DNA of 64,000 nt from JBBIGV01 sp037447335 (GTDB lineage Bacteria; Bacteroidota; Ignavibacteria; Ignavibacteriales; Ignavibacteriaceae), in assembly GCA_037447335.1 (NCBI GenBank), contig JBBIGV010000011.1:8343-72342 (forward strand), written 5' to 3'. The stretch's first letter is position 1; every line of letters starts with the position of its first letter. Both the position numbers and the translations under genes were made by a program. Below the pieces are notes generated by a model. The model did no database searches and had not been told where the DNA came from. It worked only from the letters and a program-made list of their open reading frames with translations. Positions 43,171-52,691 of this stretch are shown here, piece after piece.

Positions 43171-44400
43171 GTGGCAATAACTGCAGGAAAAAATATACTG
43201 GTAAATTTTTCAGAAAACATTCCGGCATCCTTAACCGGTCCGGACAGAGCTGCCTATATACTCGAAAATATAGACCGGCTTGAGGTTGATGAAAAAGTTG
43301 CTCTTCGTAATCTCTTTAACAAATTGCTAACCAGCATGATTGAAAGAGATGCCTCCGATATTGAAATAGGCGGGCACGGAAACGAAGGCTATATATGGAT
43401 GAGAGTGCACGGAAAGAAACAGCGTATTTCCGATTTACCCCAATTCTCTCTTGATGAAACTGCTATCCTCATAATCAATCTGCTTAATGCAAATCAGAGA
43501 AAGTATCTTTCGCTTACCCGAAACCTTGATTTCAGCCATACATTTTTTTATGAGAGGAAGAAAACAAACATTCGTTTCAGAGCGGATGCTTACTTTGACC
43601 TCGATACTCTCGCATTGAATATGCGCGCCATCAATGCAACCATCAGACCTTTTTCTTCACTTGGTTTTCATCCTGTTGCGGCAAAGATGATGAGTCATAC
43701 CTATATCAAGTTCGGGCTGTCTCTTGTAACAGGAATTACCGGTTCCGGTAAATCTACAACTCTGGATTCAATAATAGATGAACATAATAAGATAGACCCC
43801 TGCCATATTGTTATAATAGCTTCGCCTGTGGAATATGTTCATAAATCGAATGTCTCGATAGTAAGGCATAGAGAAGTTGGACGGGATGTGCTTTCATTCA
43901 AAGATGGTGTTACGCAATCATTACGACAGGACCCCGACATAATTGTTATTGGTGAAATGAGAGACCCCGATACTATCCTTGCTGCTCTTGAAGTTACGGA
44001 TACCGGGCACAAAGTTTTTTCTACTTTACACACATCATCTGCATCAGAATCAATTGACAGAATAATCGCAGAAGTTCATCCGAATGAGCAGGAACGTGTA
44101 AGGAACAGGCTTGCAGATGTTTTAATATCTGTAGTATCTCAAAAGCTTGTCCCAAGCCTTGATGGTAAGCAGGTGCTCGCTAAAGAAGTGCTGATCGTTA
44201 CACCAAGTGTTAAAGCAGCAATAAAAAATAATAACGTAAGCGAAATTTATATGATGATAAACCAGGGTGCCAACCAGGGTATGATAACAATGGAGCAGGA
44301 CCTTAAGCGGCTTTATCTTGAAAAAAAGATTTCGCTTGAAAATGCAATAGCATATGCAAATAATAAAACAAGAATTCAGCAATTACTGGCGGCAGCATAA
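43171..44400 (+). CDS. PilT-like retraction ATPase
   Basis: About 409 residues from GTG 43171, which has GGAAG seven bases before it; the open frame begins 18 codons earlier at TTG 43117. The N-terminal region has S-D-I-E-I-G-G-H (PilT-type start of the ATPase module), Walker A G-I-T-G-S-G-K-S-T-T, Walker B D-P-D-I-I-V-I-G-E-M-R-D and the His box S-T-L-H-T-S-S. No zinc cysteines. It should retract the pilus, giving twitching motility or DNA uptake capacity. First gene of a long tight operon running to 52691. Confidence 0.9.
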   Translation: MAITAGKNILVNFSENIPASLTGPDRAAYILENIDRLEVDEKVALRNLFNKLLTSMIERDASDIEIGGHGNEGYIWMRVHGKKQRISDLPQFSLDETAILIINLLNANQRKYLSLTRNLDFSHTFFYERKKTNIRFRADAYFDLDTLALNMRAINATIRPFSSLGFHPVAAKMMSHTYIKFGLSLVTGITGSGKSTTLDSIIDEHNKIDPCHIVIIASPVEYVHKSNVSIVRHREVGRDVLSFKDGVTQSLRQDPDIIVIGEMRDPDTILAALEVTDTGHKVFSTLHTSSASESIDRIIAEVHPNEQERVRNRLADVLISVVSQKLVPSLDGKQVLAKEVLIVTPSVKAAIKNNNVSEIYMMINQGANQGMITMEQDLKRLYLEKKISLENAIAYANNKTRIQQLLAAA

Positions 44401-45942
44401 ATGAAACCTGTAGTATCGGTATATTGTGAAGGCAATGATACAAAGATTGCCGTTTTTAGTGCAGAGAACGGTAGGATTAAAGTACTAAGAAGCGCATCTT
44501 TTGATGTGATGCAATCGGCAATGAGACTCGATGACGGTATAGCCGACCTTGCCCTTGAAGGTACCGACCTTGATCTTGAACAGATGAAAAAGCAGGGTGT
44601 CGAGTCTGATGGTTCGGTTAATGTTTCTGCCATCAGCTCGATAAATGAATCACTGCGCGGAACAAATCTCAGTAAGTGTGATTTTATTACTGCACTCACT
44701 GAACCTTCTGTTTATTATCATGTCTTTGAAGGTTCTAAGCAGGCTCGCTCTTCCAAACTTAACGCAGATATTGCTCAGGAAATTCTCAATACAAAAGGAA
44801 TCGGTGTTGATAAAGACACACTTGGCTATGTTGAATTGTCTGATAAGTCTTTGTTTGCAGCATTCATTGCGGGCGATGTAAATTGCTTTAAGCTTATAAA
44901 TGCGCTGGCTAACTTCAATAACAAGCGTAATTATAAGATCACATCGGTTAAAAGTTGTGAAATATCACTTGCTTATTATGTAGCAAAAAGAAAGAAATTC
45001 TTTCCTGATGATTACTCGCTGATTGTCTATATAGGCAAAGAATACAGCAAGTTGATTTTCCTGCATGGCAGAAAATTAAAGCACATTGGCGCTACAATTG
45101 ACATCGGTACACTAAATCTCCACACTTATGATGTTTACTTCTCCAAGATACTTTTGGAAATGGAGAATGGTGGAATAAGTTCTCTTGATAATATTATCGT
45201 TTGCGGTGAGGATGATTCAGAAAGCCTGATACTATCTTTCTACGGAACTTTCCCTGAAGCAAATGTGTCAAGATTAGAGTTTGAAGACCTTGATCTTACC
45301 GGGTTAAAACCTGAAGAAAGAGAAATCTTTTCTGCATTCAGCGTGCCCACTGCCATAGCTATTGAATATTTCGATGAACTTAAGCAGGAGTATAAAGGCA
45401 TAAACCTCCTGCCAAAGTATGTAAAAGAAGATCAGAAATTTTTCCAGTTTGGCTGGCACGGCTATCTGATGCTGCCTATACTATTCCTTTCCGCTTTGTT
45501 TATCACACAACAGATATTAAATAACCAGAGCACGATCAAACAACTGGATAAAGAAATTACCGAGCAGACCATCCTTGTTAAAGAAAATCAGCAAATACTT
45601 TCCCAGATTGCTGAACTGGAAGCTAAGATAAGCAGCTTCGACAGGACACAGGCAATCCTTGATTCGGTCTCTGTCGGCGCTGGTATCTGGACAAAAGTGG
45701 TTACTCATATTGCAGAGTTTTTTGGCGCCAGGAAAAACATCTGGCTAACAAAACTTTCGCAGGATGGAAGCAACGTGGTGCTAGAAGGTTATGTGCTATC
45801 TAAAAATGTTCTAACAGATTTTGCTTATTCTATAGATTCGGCAATTCTCAAAAGTGTTTTTTATGAGGCTCTCAGGGAGAAGGACACTTATAAGTTTATG
45901 ATCATCTTTAACCTTTCACAATTTCCGGAAGCAGATAAATGA
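44401..45942 (+). CDS. PilM-PilN fusion protein
   Basis: 513 residues. Residues about 1-320 show the actin-like PilM fold (V-V-S-V-Y-C-E-G-N-D-T-K-I-A-V-F; I-D-I-G-T-L-N-L near 235). Then I-N-L-L-P-K-Y near residue 335, the PilN motif that normally docks into PilM in trans, then one membrane helix (about 355-375), a coiled coil (375-420) and a PilN-like ferredoxin-fold domain. Here the docking motif sits in the linker of one chain. It starts directly after the pilT stop and overlaps the next gene by four bases. Confidence 0.78.
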   Translation: MKPVVSVYCEGNDTKIAVFSAENGRIKVLRSASFDVMQSAMRLDDGIADLALEGTDLDLEQMKKQGVESDGSVNVSAISSINESLRGTNLSKCDFITALTEPSVYYHVFEGSKQARSSKLNADIAQEILNTKGIGVDKDTLGYVELSDKSLFAAFIAGDVNCFKLINALANFNNKRNYKITSVKSCEISLAYYVAKRKKFFPDDYSLIVYIGKEYSKLIFLHGRKLKHIGATIDIGTLNLHTYDVYFSKILLEMENGGISSLDNIIVCGEDDSESLILSFYGTFPEANVSRLEFEDLDLTGLKPEEREIFSAFSVPTAIAIEYFDELKQEYKGINLLPKYVKEDQKFFQFGWHGYLMLPILFLSALFITQQILNNQSTIKQLDKEITEQTILVKENQQILSQIAELEAKISSFDRTQAILDSVSVGAGIWTKVVTHIAEFFGARKNIWLTKLSQDGSNVVLEGYVLSKNVLTDFAYSIDSAILKSVFYEALREKDTYKFMIIFNLSQFPEADK

Positions 45943-46829
45943 ACAGGAAAATAATCAGTACGCTCGGACTTGTCGGTTTGCTCGTTATCATCCTGCTGCT
46001 TGGCGGATTATATATATTTCTCTTTCAAAGAGGTGACCTTGAAACGAAAAGAGAAAAATTAAAAGAGCTTAAAGCTTATGATTACGATACAGATCAGCTT
46101 TTAAATCAGCTTGAAACTCTTGAATTGCGGTCTGCCGTTCTGGATTCAATACTTGCAGCAAGAAAGTTTAATATACCCTATGATATTTCATCAATTAAGT
46201 TCTATGATTTTCTTAATAACATAAGCCGAAGTTTTTCTTCAAGCACACAGATAGATATTGAATACATGGAACAAAAAGCCGATAAAGAATTTCAGTTTTA
46301 TGAATATAAAATCGGCGGCACAGGTCCATTCAGTGATTTGTACAAATTACTGGTTGCTATCGAAAACAGTAAAGAGCTGAAAAAGATAAACTCGGCAATG
46401 ATGAATAATTATGTCGGCACCGATGAAGACGGCTACCCACAGTTTATGGTAAGTTATGTGCTCAATGTAAAAACATACTTTGCTGATAATAACAGATTTA
46501 CTACTGCGGATTTTGTTGAAAATGATTTATCGGCAAGACCTGTTTATGATGCATTCTTTCCGCTTATACGAAACGAAATACCTCCAAACATAGATATGCT
46601 GCTTGACGTTCAAGGCGCAAGGCTGCTTGCTCTTATTCCGGAAGGCGCATTTCTTTCCGACAGCCGGGGTAATACCTATCTGATCTGGGAAGGCGACCCG
46701 GTATATCTTGGATATCTGACAAAAATAGACTACGATCATAATATGGTCAGCTTTATTCTGAATAAAGGTGGAATTATTGAAAAAGTGGACCTTGAGCTGG
46801 CTCAGGAAGATAAAACAAAGAAGAAATAA
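45939..46829 (+). CDS. PilO-like protein with PilP-like C-terminus
   Basis: 296 residues. One membrane helix (about 7-29), a coiled coil (33-70), a PilO-like domain (about 80-185; Y-E-Y-K-I-G-G-T-G-P-F-S-D-L-Y-K-L-L) and a C-terminal beta-domain (about 205-290) with W-E-G-D-P-V-Y-L-G-Y-L-T-K-I-D and G-G-I-I-E-K-V, resembling PilP/GspC-type segments that contact the secretin. No separate pilP is present, so a PilO-PilP merger is likely; the PilP call is weaker than the PilO one. Confidence 0.65.
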   Translation: MNRKIISTLGLVGLLVIILLLGGLYIFLFQRGDLETKREKLKELKAYDYDTDQLLNQLETLELRSAVLDSILAARKFNIPYDISSIKFYDFLNNISRSFSSSTQIDIEYMEQKADKEFQFYEYKIGGTGPFSDLYKLLVAIENSKELKKINSAMMNNYVGTDEDGYPQFMVSYVLNVKTYFADNNRFTTADFVENDLSARPVYDAFFPLIRNEIPPNIDMLLDVQGARLLALIPEGAFLSDSRGNTYLIWEGDPVYLGYLTKIDYDHNMVSFILNKGGIIEKVDLELAQEDKTKKK

Positions 46830-46846
46830 TATAGTGAGAGATTAAC

Positions 46847-48076
46847 ATGAAAAAGTTTTTTGTCTGTTTCGTTATTGTAATTTTTGCTGCCGGAAGTTTT
46901 TACCCGCAGCGTCACCTTGAAAAGCAGTTCAAGGGTTATACTAATCCCGAAGAGCTTGTTTCTTTATCGCCCGATATTTCGTTCAATCAGGCTGTTGAAC
47001 TGCTTAGCAAAGTAAGCGTAAATATTACCGGCAAGAAAATAATTTCTACTGTTGACCGGAGCGAACCTATCGGGATGGATATTCGCAATATGCCTTACGA
47101 TAAGGTGCTGGTTATTTTGGTTCAATATGCAAATCTTCTTTTTGAAGAAAGAGAAGATGTGATTGTTATTAAAAGAAAGGGGGAAGAGAAAGAGAAAAGC
47201 CCGGAAACTTACGCGGCAGTTGATAGTCGTGAAGTAAAAATATCAGCAGTATTTTTTGAAATGGATGTAAATGCTTCCAAAGAAAGAGGTGTTAACTGGA
47301 AATTTTTGCTTTCAAAAAAGGGACTTGATATTGGCAGCGAAATGCGCTCTTTTACCGAACAACAGCAAACGGGCGGGCAGCAGCAAACACAGCAAACACC
47401 GGAGTTTAAAGTTGGCGGCTCTTCAACTTTTGATGCCGGCGGTTTCTTTGGTGAAGCTACTGCAATGTTCAAATTTTTTGAAGAAGAAAATCTCGGCGAA
47501 ATCATCGCAAGCCCAAACATTATCGTTCGTGACAGAAACCAGGGAAGAATTCAGGTGGGTTCCGATTTCTCTGTAAAGCAGCGTGATTTTGCAGGAAATA
47601 TTGTTGAAAGTTTCTTCCCTACGGGCACAATAATTGAAGTTACTCCATATGTCTATAACGAAGAAGGCATAAATTATATGCTTCTTGATATTAAAGTTGA
47701 AAGAAGCTCGTTCGTTCAGGGTGAAGTTACAACCGAAGTCAGGAAAACAACTGCTAATACGCAGGTTATTATGTTGGATGAAGAAGAAACTGTTATTGGT
47801 GGTTTATTTATAAATGAAGAAATAAAAATTAGAACCGGAATTCCGTTTCTGAAAGACCTGCCCTGGTGGGTATTTGGCATAAGATACCTTACTGGCAGCG
47901 ACCAAACAGTTCTGAGAAAAAAAGAACTGGTTATCTTAATAAAGGCTGAACTTGTGCCAACTTTGAAAGAAAGAATTGCAGGTACTAAATCAAGTTCACC
48001 AATAAGAGATGAAATTTTAAGGAACAGAGATAGAATCCGGTATTATCAGTTCAATCAATCAACCGATGGAAATTAA
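46847..48076 (+). CDS. Short PilQ/GspD-type secretin
   Basis: 409 residues: signal peptide (1-18), one small N-domain (about 35-110; I-S-F-N-Q-A-V-E-L-L) and a secretin domain (about 125-380) with V-G-S-D-F-S-V near residue 245, V-E-V/I-E-V-T-P-Y-V near 263, and E-E-T-V-I-G-G-L-F near 330 followed by G-I-P-F-L-K-D-L-P. A Gln/Thr/Gly-rich insert (Q-Q-Q-T-G-G-Q-Q-Q-T) near residue 174 is notable. It is much shorter than typical PilQ (no AMIN or N1 repeats). Forms the outer-membrane pore. Confidence 0.85.
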   Translation: MKKFFVCFVIVIFAAGSFYPQRHLEKQFKGYTNPEELVSLSPDISFNQAVELLSKVSVNITGKKIISTVDRSEPIGMDIRNMPYDKVLVILVQYANLLFEEREDVIVIKRKGEEKEKSPETYAAVDSREVKISAVFFEMDVNASKERGVNWKFLLSKKGLDIGSEMRSFTEQQQTGGQQQTQQTPEFKVGGSSTFDAGGFFGEATAMFKFFEEENLGEIIASPNIIVRDRNQGRIQVGSDFSVKQRDFAGNIVESFFPTGTIIEVTPYVYNEEGINYMLLDIKVERSSFVQGEVTTEVRKTTANTQVIMLDEEETVIGGLFINEEIKIRTGIPFLKDLPWWVFGIRYLTGSDQTVLRKKELVILIKAELVPTLKERIAGTKSSSPIRDEILRNRDRIRYYQFNQSTDGN

Positions 48077-48082
48077 AATAAG

Positions 48083-48448
48083 ATGGAATCAATTCTAATA
48101 GTAGATGACGACTTAAATCTCTGTCTCGCACTTAAGGATGAACTGATTGAAGTTGGTTACGATGTTAATTTCGTAAACGACGGCGATCAGGCGCTGAACT
48201 ACCTTGAGAGCAGCACGCCGGATCTTATTTTACTCGACCTGAAAATGCCAAACAAAGATGGTTTTGAAGTTCTTAAAGAACTCAATCAAAAAAACATAAA
48301 AATTAAAGTGATCGTTTTAACAGCTTATGCCGATGTAAAAAGTGCGATAGATTCGGCAAAAATGGGGGCAAATGATTTTATTGCCAAGCCCTACGATTTT
48401 GATGAATTGTTAATTACGATAAGAAAGGTGCTCCAAAGGGATCAATAA
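48083..48448 (+). CDS. Stand-alone response regulator receiver
   Basis: 121 residues, a single receiver domain: V-D-D-D at residues 7-10, phosphoacceptor D52 in L-L-D-L-K-M-P, T80-A and K102-P. No output domain, so a CheY/Spo0F-like relay or regulator. It is six bases after the secretin gene and three before the large hybrid kinase; it probably acts with that kinase on the pilus. Co-transcription with the pilus genes is the main evidence. Confidence 0.9.
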   Translation: MESILIVDDDLNLCLALKDELIEVGYDVNFVNDGDQALNYLESSTPDLILLDLKMPNKDGFEVLKELNQKNIKIKVIVLTAYADVKSAIDSAKMGANDFIAKPYDFDELLITIRKVLQRDQ

Positions 48449-48450
48449 GT

Positions 48451-51400
48451 ATGAAAATAAGTCTGAGAATTTTACTTATAAATTTTGCAATTGTGGCTAT
48501 AATAATCGGAAGCTCCGCTTTCGCTTTTTATTCTATAGTATATAATGTCCTTTCATCACAGCAATCAAAATATCTGCGAACATCAGTAAATGATTTTTCA
48601 TATACATTCCGTCAGGCATTGTTAAACTCCGAAGACGAGTTCATCGGTGTGTATGAACGCAGTATAGCTTTGGGTAACGGGTTTGAGAATGTTCCGGGTA
48701 AAGATCTCGACTTTATTTTAGAATCAACCGGTCCGGAGAATCAAATAACAAAAAAATGGGTGAAAGATTTTGTTTATCTAACAGATAAGTCATTTACCCT
48801 GAATGAATTCATTAAAGATAATCCGTTTATTTTAATCAGTTCTTTTGTGGATCAAAATAACGTAGCGTATCACTACGGCAGGCTTGTTACTGATGAATTT
48901 ATGGACGAATTATCCAAGCGGGTAAATGCAGAGCTGGCTTTGATAGTAGATAATACTCCCATTACTCTCTCAAACGAATCTTCCAACCAGAGACATATTT
49001 TTAATCTATCTGAAGCATATAAATCTCTTAAAGGCAAAGGCAGCTATGAGATAATGTCAGAAGGTTCGGAGAACTCAAACATTTTAGCGGCGCTTATATC
49101 ACCAACATCGCTTACCGGAGAAAGGTTTAACTTTGATTTCCTGGTATTCAGCTCACTTGATGAGGCGGATGCACTTAAAGAAAGCGTGAGAGACTTTCTA
49201 TTAATAATTGGTTTTGCGGGTGTGTTTTTATCGTTAATTCTTTCATCTCTGTTTACAGAACCGCTGCGCAAACAGATTACCGCATTAAATAAAGCTACAG
49301 AGATTACCAAAGAGGGTAATTTTCATAATCGTATAGAGGTTAGAACAAAAGATGAGATAGGTCAGCTTGCAGCCGCATTTAACTCAATGCTTGTTGAACT
49401 CGAAAAGAATCAACGGGCAAAGAATGAATATTCGGAATTTATTACCCTGATTAACCAAAACCCCACGCTGAAAGAAATTTCAGATGCTTCGCTTAGAAAG
49501 ATAATACGTACTTGCGGCTTTAACGTTGGCGCACTCTATACCGTTGAGGATGATACGGTTACTATCGCTTCATCCTACGGACTAAATGAAAACGAAAATA
49601 AAACCGGCAATCCAATGTTATTCGAGCCGGTACTGAAAAACAAGGAAACAATTGAAATTACTTCCTCTGATAAACTGCCGGTTGTTTCCGCGGGGCTTGT
49701 TTCAATTGAATTGAAATATTTATTAATACTTCCGATTGTATATCACAACAAAGTTATCGCAATACTTGAGCTTGGAGGTTTAACCCAGCCATCCGGGGAA
49801 GCGCGTGATTATCTTTCAAAGATCCAGGAGCAGCTTGCAATCGGTCTTACAAATGCAACAGCTTTTGTAAAGATGGAAAACCTTGTTGCTGAACTTAAAG
49901 TTCTTAACGAAGAATACCAGAAACAGAACGTGCAGATTACACAGCAGAATGAAACTCTTGTTGAACTTCACAATGAACTAAAAGAAAAAGCTGCTGAACT
50001 TGAAATCCAGAGAGACCGGGCTGAAGAATCAACAAAAGTTAAATCTCAATTCCTCGCAAGCATGTCGCATGAGCTTCGCACCCCGATGAATTCTATTTTA
50101 GGATTAACCGAGCTTATCCTGGAAAAAGCGCAGCTTAAAGGAAAGAACAGAGAACGTCTCGAAGTTGTGCTTAAAAGCGGCCGAAGACTCATGAATCTTA
50201 TTAACGACATTCTTGATCTTTCTAAGATCGAAGCAGGTAAAATGGAAATTAAGGAAGAAGATGTCATCCTGCAGGAATTAGTTGAAGAGGTAGAGACTTC
50301 CATTTCTCCGCTTGTAATGGGTAAAGATATTGAATTCCGGGTAACACGCGATATCAACACAAATGTTGTTATACACACAGATAAAGGCAGAGTTGTCCAG
50401 GTGCTGATAAATCTTCTCGGTAATGCAGTCAAGTTTACCGAGCGAGGTTTTGTTGAATTTAATATTGGTTCTGCAAATGAAAGACTTGTTTTCAAAGCAA
50501 TTGATACCGGAATTGGTCTGTCTGAGGAAGATCGGAAGATTATCTTTGAAGAGTTCAGACAGGTTGATGCATCAACAACACGAAAATACAGCGGTACCGG
50601 GCTCGGGCTGGCAATCTCAAAAAGAATTGCTGATTTATTGAGCGGTTCGCTAACAGTTACAAGCGAGCCTGGCAAAGGTTCAACCTTCACTTTTACAGTT
50701 CCGTTGAAATTTGTCGAGATAAAAGATACCGAAGATGTTATTGAAGAACATCCGAAAGTTAATATTGATATTCTCCGCAAAAACAGAAAGAACCCGATCC
50801 TTGTAATTGATGACGACCCCGAGATCAGGTATACTATAGGGCAATATCTTACTTCCAAAGGTTACGAGGTAGTATATGCTGAAGATGGTGAACAGGGAAT
50901 GGAAAAAGCATTGATGGTTCAGCCTTTTGCAATTACGCTCGATGTAATGCTTCCCAATAAAGATGGCTGGACGATACTGAAAGAACTAAAAGAACATCCG
51001 CAGACAAAGGATATCCCGGTAATTTTGCTTTCAATAATCGGCGATCAGAATCTTGGCTACGGTTTAGGGGCATTTGAATACTTTGTAAAACCCATTTCTG
51101 CTGATAAGCTGCTAACTGCATTTGATAGGCTCGAAAATCTCGCTAACAAGCGTCCGGAAAAAATTGTTATTGTTGATGATGATGAACTGGAATTCGAAAA
51201 GTTTAAAAGGGCTTTCAAAAATGAAAAAATAAGAATTGATTATATACAGGATAGCGAGCTTGCATACAGCAAAATACTGGAAATCCAGCCTGACCTTATC
51301 ATTCTTGATCTGATGATGCCAAAAGTTGATGGGGTTACTCTTTCACATAAGCTGAAGTCAAGCAAAGATACCAAGCATATTCCGGTTATTATTAGTACAG

Positions 51401-52017
51401 CAAAAGACTTGAGTGACGACGAGAAAAATTCTCTCTATAATATTGTGGAAGAAATAACCGTAAAGTCCAAGGGGCACCCTCTTGATGTACTTAAAGTAGT
51501 GCGTGACCGGATCAGAGAACATGAAGCTTATTCAATTTCCAAACATGTTCCCGAAATAGTTGAAGACGATATCGAAGAAGAAGATGAGGAACTCGAAATG
51601 CAAACAGAAATTACGTTACCTGATTTTAATTCAGATGATAATAATAAGAGTGTGGTTCTGATTGTTGATGATGATCCGGATACTCTCTTCACTTTAAATG
51701 AAATAGTGCAGGCATGTGATTGCCATACTCTCCTGGCAAAAAGCGGAAAGGAATGTTTGAATATGCTTCAGCATTGCTCACCCTCTCTCATTCTTCTTGA
51801 TATAATGATGCCAGAAATGGATGGATTCCAGGTTCTTAATAAAATCAGGGAGAATTCTGTGTGGGCACAGATTCCTGTTTTTGCAGTAACGGCAAAAGCA
51901 ATGTCTGGAGATAAACAGGTGATTTTAAAAGCCGGGTTTGACGATTACATTCCAAAGCCGGTAAACCCGGGTATAATTGCATTTAAAATTGAAAAAATCC
52001 TAACGAAAGCGATATAA
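48451..52017 (+). CDS. Hybrid histidine kinase with three receivers
   Basis: 1188 residues. Membrane helix (about 7-30), extracytoplasmic sensor (30-255), second helix (about 250-270), HAMP (270-325), GAF (about 340-480), coiled coil (480-530), HisKA with phosphoacceptor H540 in S-M-S-H-E-L-R-T-P-M-N, HATPase (about 650-765; G-T-G-L-G-L-A-I), then receivers at about 781-895, 904-1020 and 1067-1186. Receivers 1, 2 and 3 keep L-D-V-M-L-P, L-D-L-M-M-P and L-D-I-M-M-P. Receiver 1 lacks the usual Thr-Ala (L-S-I-I); receiver 2 has V-K-S in place of the K-P. Confidence 0.93.
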   Translation: MKISLRILLINFAIVAIIIGSSAFAFYSIVYNVLSSQQSKYLRTSVNDFSYTFRQALLNSEDEFIGVYERSIALGNGFENVPGKDLDFILESTGPENQITKKWVKDFVYLTDKSFTLNEFIKDNPFILISSFVDQNNVAYHYGRLVTDEFMDELSKRVNAELALIVDNTPITLSNESSNQRHIFNLSEAYKSLKGKGSYEIMSEGSENSNILAALISPTSLTGERFNFDFLVFSSLDEADALKESVRDFLLIIGFAGVFLSLILSSLFTEPLRKQITALNKATEITKEGNFHNRIEVRTKDEIGQLAAAFNSMLVELEKNQRAKNEYSEFITLINQNPTLKEISDASLRKIIRTCGFNVGALYTVEDDTVTIASSYGLNENENKTGNPMLFEPVLKNKETIEITSSDKLPVVSAGLVSIELKYLLILPIVYHNKVIAILELGGLTQPSGEARDYLSKIQEQLAIGLTNATAFVKMENLVAELKVLNEEYQKQNVQITQQNETLVELHNELKEKAAELEIQRDRAEESTKVKSQFLASMSHELRTPMNSILGLTELILEKAQLKGKNRERLEVVLKSGRRLMNLINDILDLSKIEAGKMEIKEEDVILQELVEEVETSISPLVMGKDIEFRVTRDINTNVVIHTDKGRVVQVLINLLGNAVKFTERGFVEFNIGSANERLVFKAIDTGIGLSEEDRKIIFEEFRQVDASTTRKYSGTGLGLAISKRIADLLSGSLTVTSEPGKGSTFTFTVPLKFVEIKDTEDVIEEHPKVNIDILRKNRKNPILVIDDDPEIRYTIGQYLTSKGYEVVYAEDGEQGMEKALMVQPFAITLDVMLPNKDGWTILKELKEHPQTKDIPVILLSIIGDQNLGYGLGAFEYFVKPISADKLLTAFDRLENLANKRPEKIVIVDDDELEFEKFKRAFKNEKIRIDYIQDSELAYSKILEIQPDLIILDLMMPKVDGVTLSHKLKSSKDTKHIPVIISTAKDLSDDEKNSLYNIVEEITVKSKGHPLDVLKVVRDRIREHEAYSISKHVPEIVEDDIEEEDEELEMQTEITLPDFNSDDNNKSVVLIVDDDPDTLFTLNEIVQACDCHTLLAKSGKECLNMLQHCSPSLILLDIMMPEMDGFQVLNKIRENSVWAQIPVFAVTAKAMSGDKQVILKAGFDDYIPKPVNPGIIAFKIEKILTKAI

Positions 52018-52022
52018 TTATT

Positions 52023-52691
52023 ATGAAAAAAATTCTTGTTATAGACGATCTTCCCGAAAACGTTTTTCTTCTTCAGGACAGGCTGGAACATGAAGGATAC
52101 GAGGTGATAACAGCTTATGAAGGCAAAACGGGTATAAACAAAGCTATTAACGAACAACCGGATTTGATCCTTTTAGATATAATGATGCCGGAAATTACAG
52201 GCATTGAAGTTTGTAAAACTTTGGTCAAACACCCGGCAACCGAGAACATTCCAATAATTCTTGTTACCGCAAAATCAGGGGCGGAAGATACAAGAGAAGG
52301 ACTGGAAGCCGGTGCATTCGATTATATTAAAAAGCCATTCCACCGGATTGAATTGCTTGCGCGTGTTCAATCTGCGTTAAAACTTTCTGAGGCGCATAAA
52401 ATGATTCTTGAAGCCGAGAAGCGAAGTACTTATGCCGCGACAATCGTAACAACCAACCATACTATCAAGCAGCCGCTTACATTGCTAAGTCTTTCTTCTG
52501 CAGCAATAAAAAGAGAGTTGAACAAAGAAGAGATTTCCAAAGAAGCTTTGCTGAAGAGGCTTGCCTACATTGACACTGCCATTAAAGAAATTAATGATGT
52601 GCTTAACCAGCTTAATACGATTAAAAAGCCGGTGTTCGGGAACTATGTTAAAGATATTCAGATGATTGATGTTGGCAGTCAGGCAGAATAA
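52023..52691 (+). CDS. Response regulator with a C-terminal kinase-like phosphoacceptor helix
   Basis: 222 residues. The receiver (1-120) has D8-D9, phosphoacceptor D52 and K104-P. The tail (about 125-215) is a helical hairpin with T-N-H146-T-I-K-Q-P-L, which resembles the H-x-x-x-x-P box of a HisKA dimerisation domain, but no ATP-binding domain follows. It could be a phosphotransfer or dimerisation module. Last plus-strand gene of the pilus operon, ending one base from the convergent hybrid kinase. Confidence 0.75.
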   Translation: MKKILVIDDLPENVFLLQDRLEHEGYEVITAYEGKTGINKAINEQPDLILLDIMMPEITGIEVCKTLVKHPATENIPIILVTAKSGAEDTREGLEAGAFDYIKKPFHRIELLARVQSALKLSEAHKMILEAEKRSTYAATIVTTNHTIKQPLTLLSLSSAAIKRELNKEEISKEALLKRLAYIDTAIKEINDVLNQLNTIKKPVFGNYVKDIQMIDVGSQAE

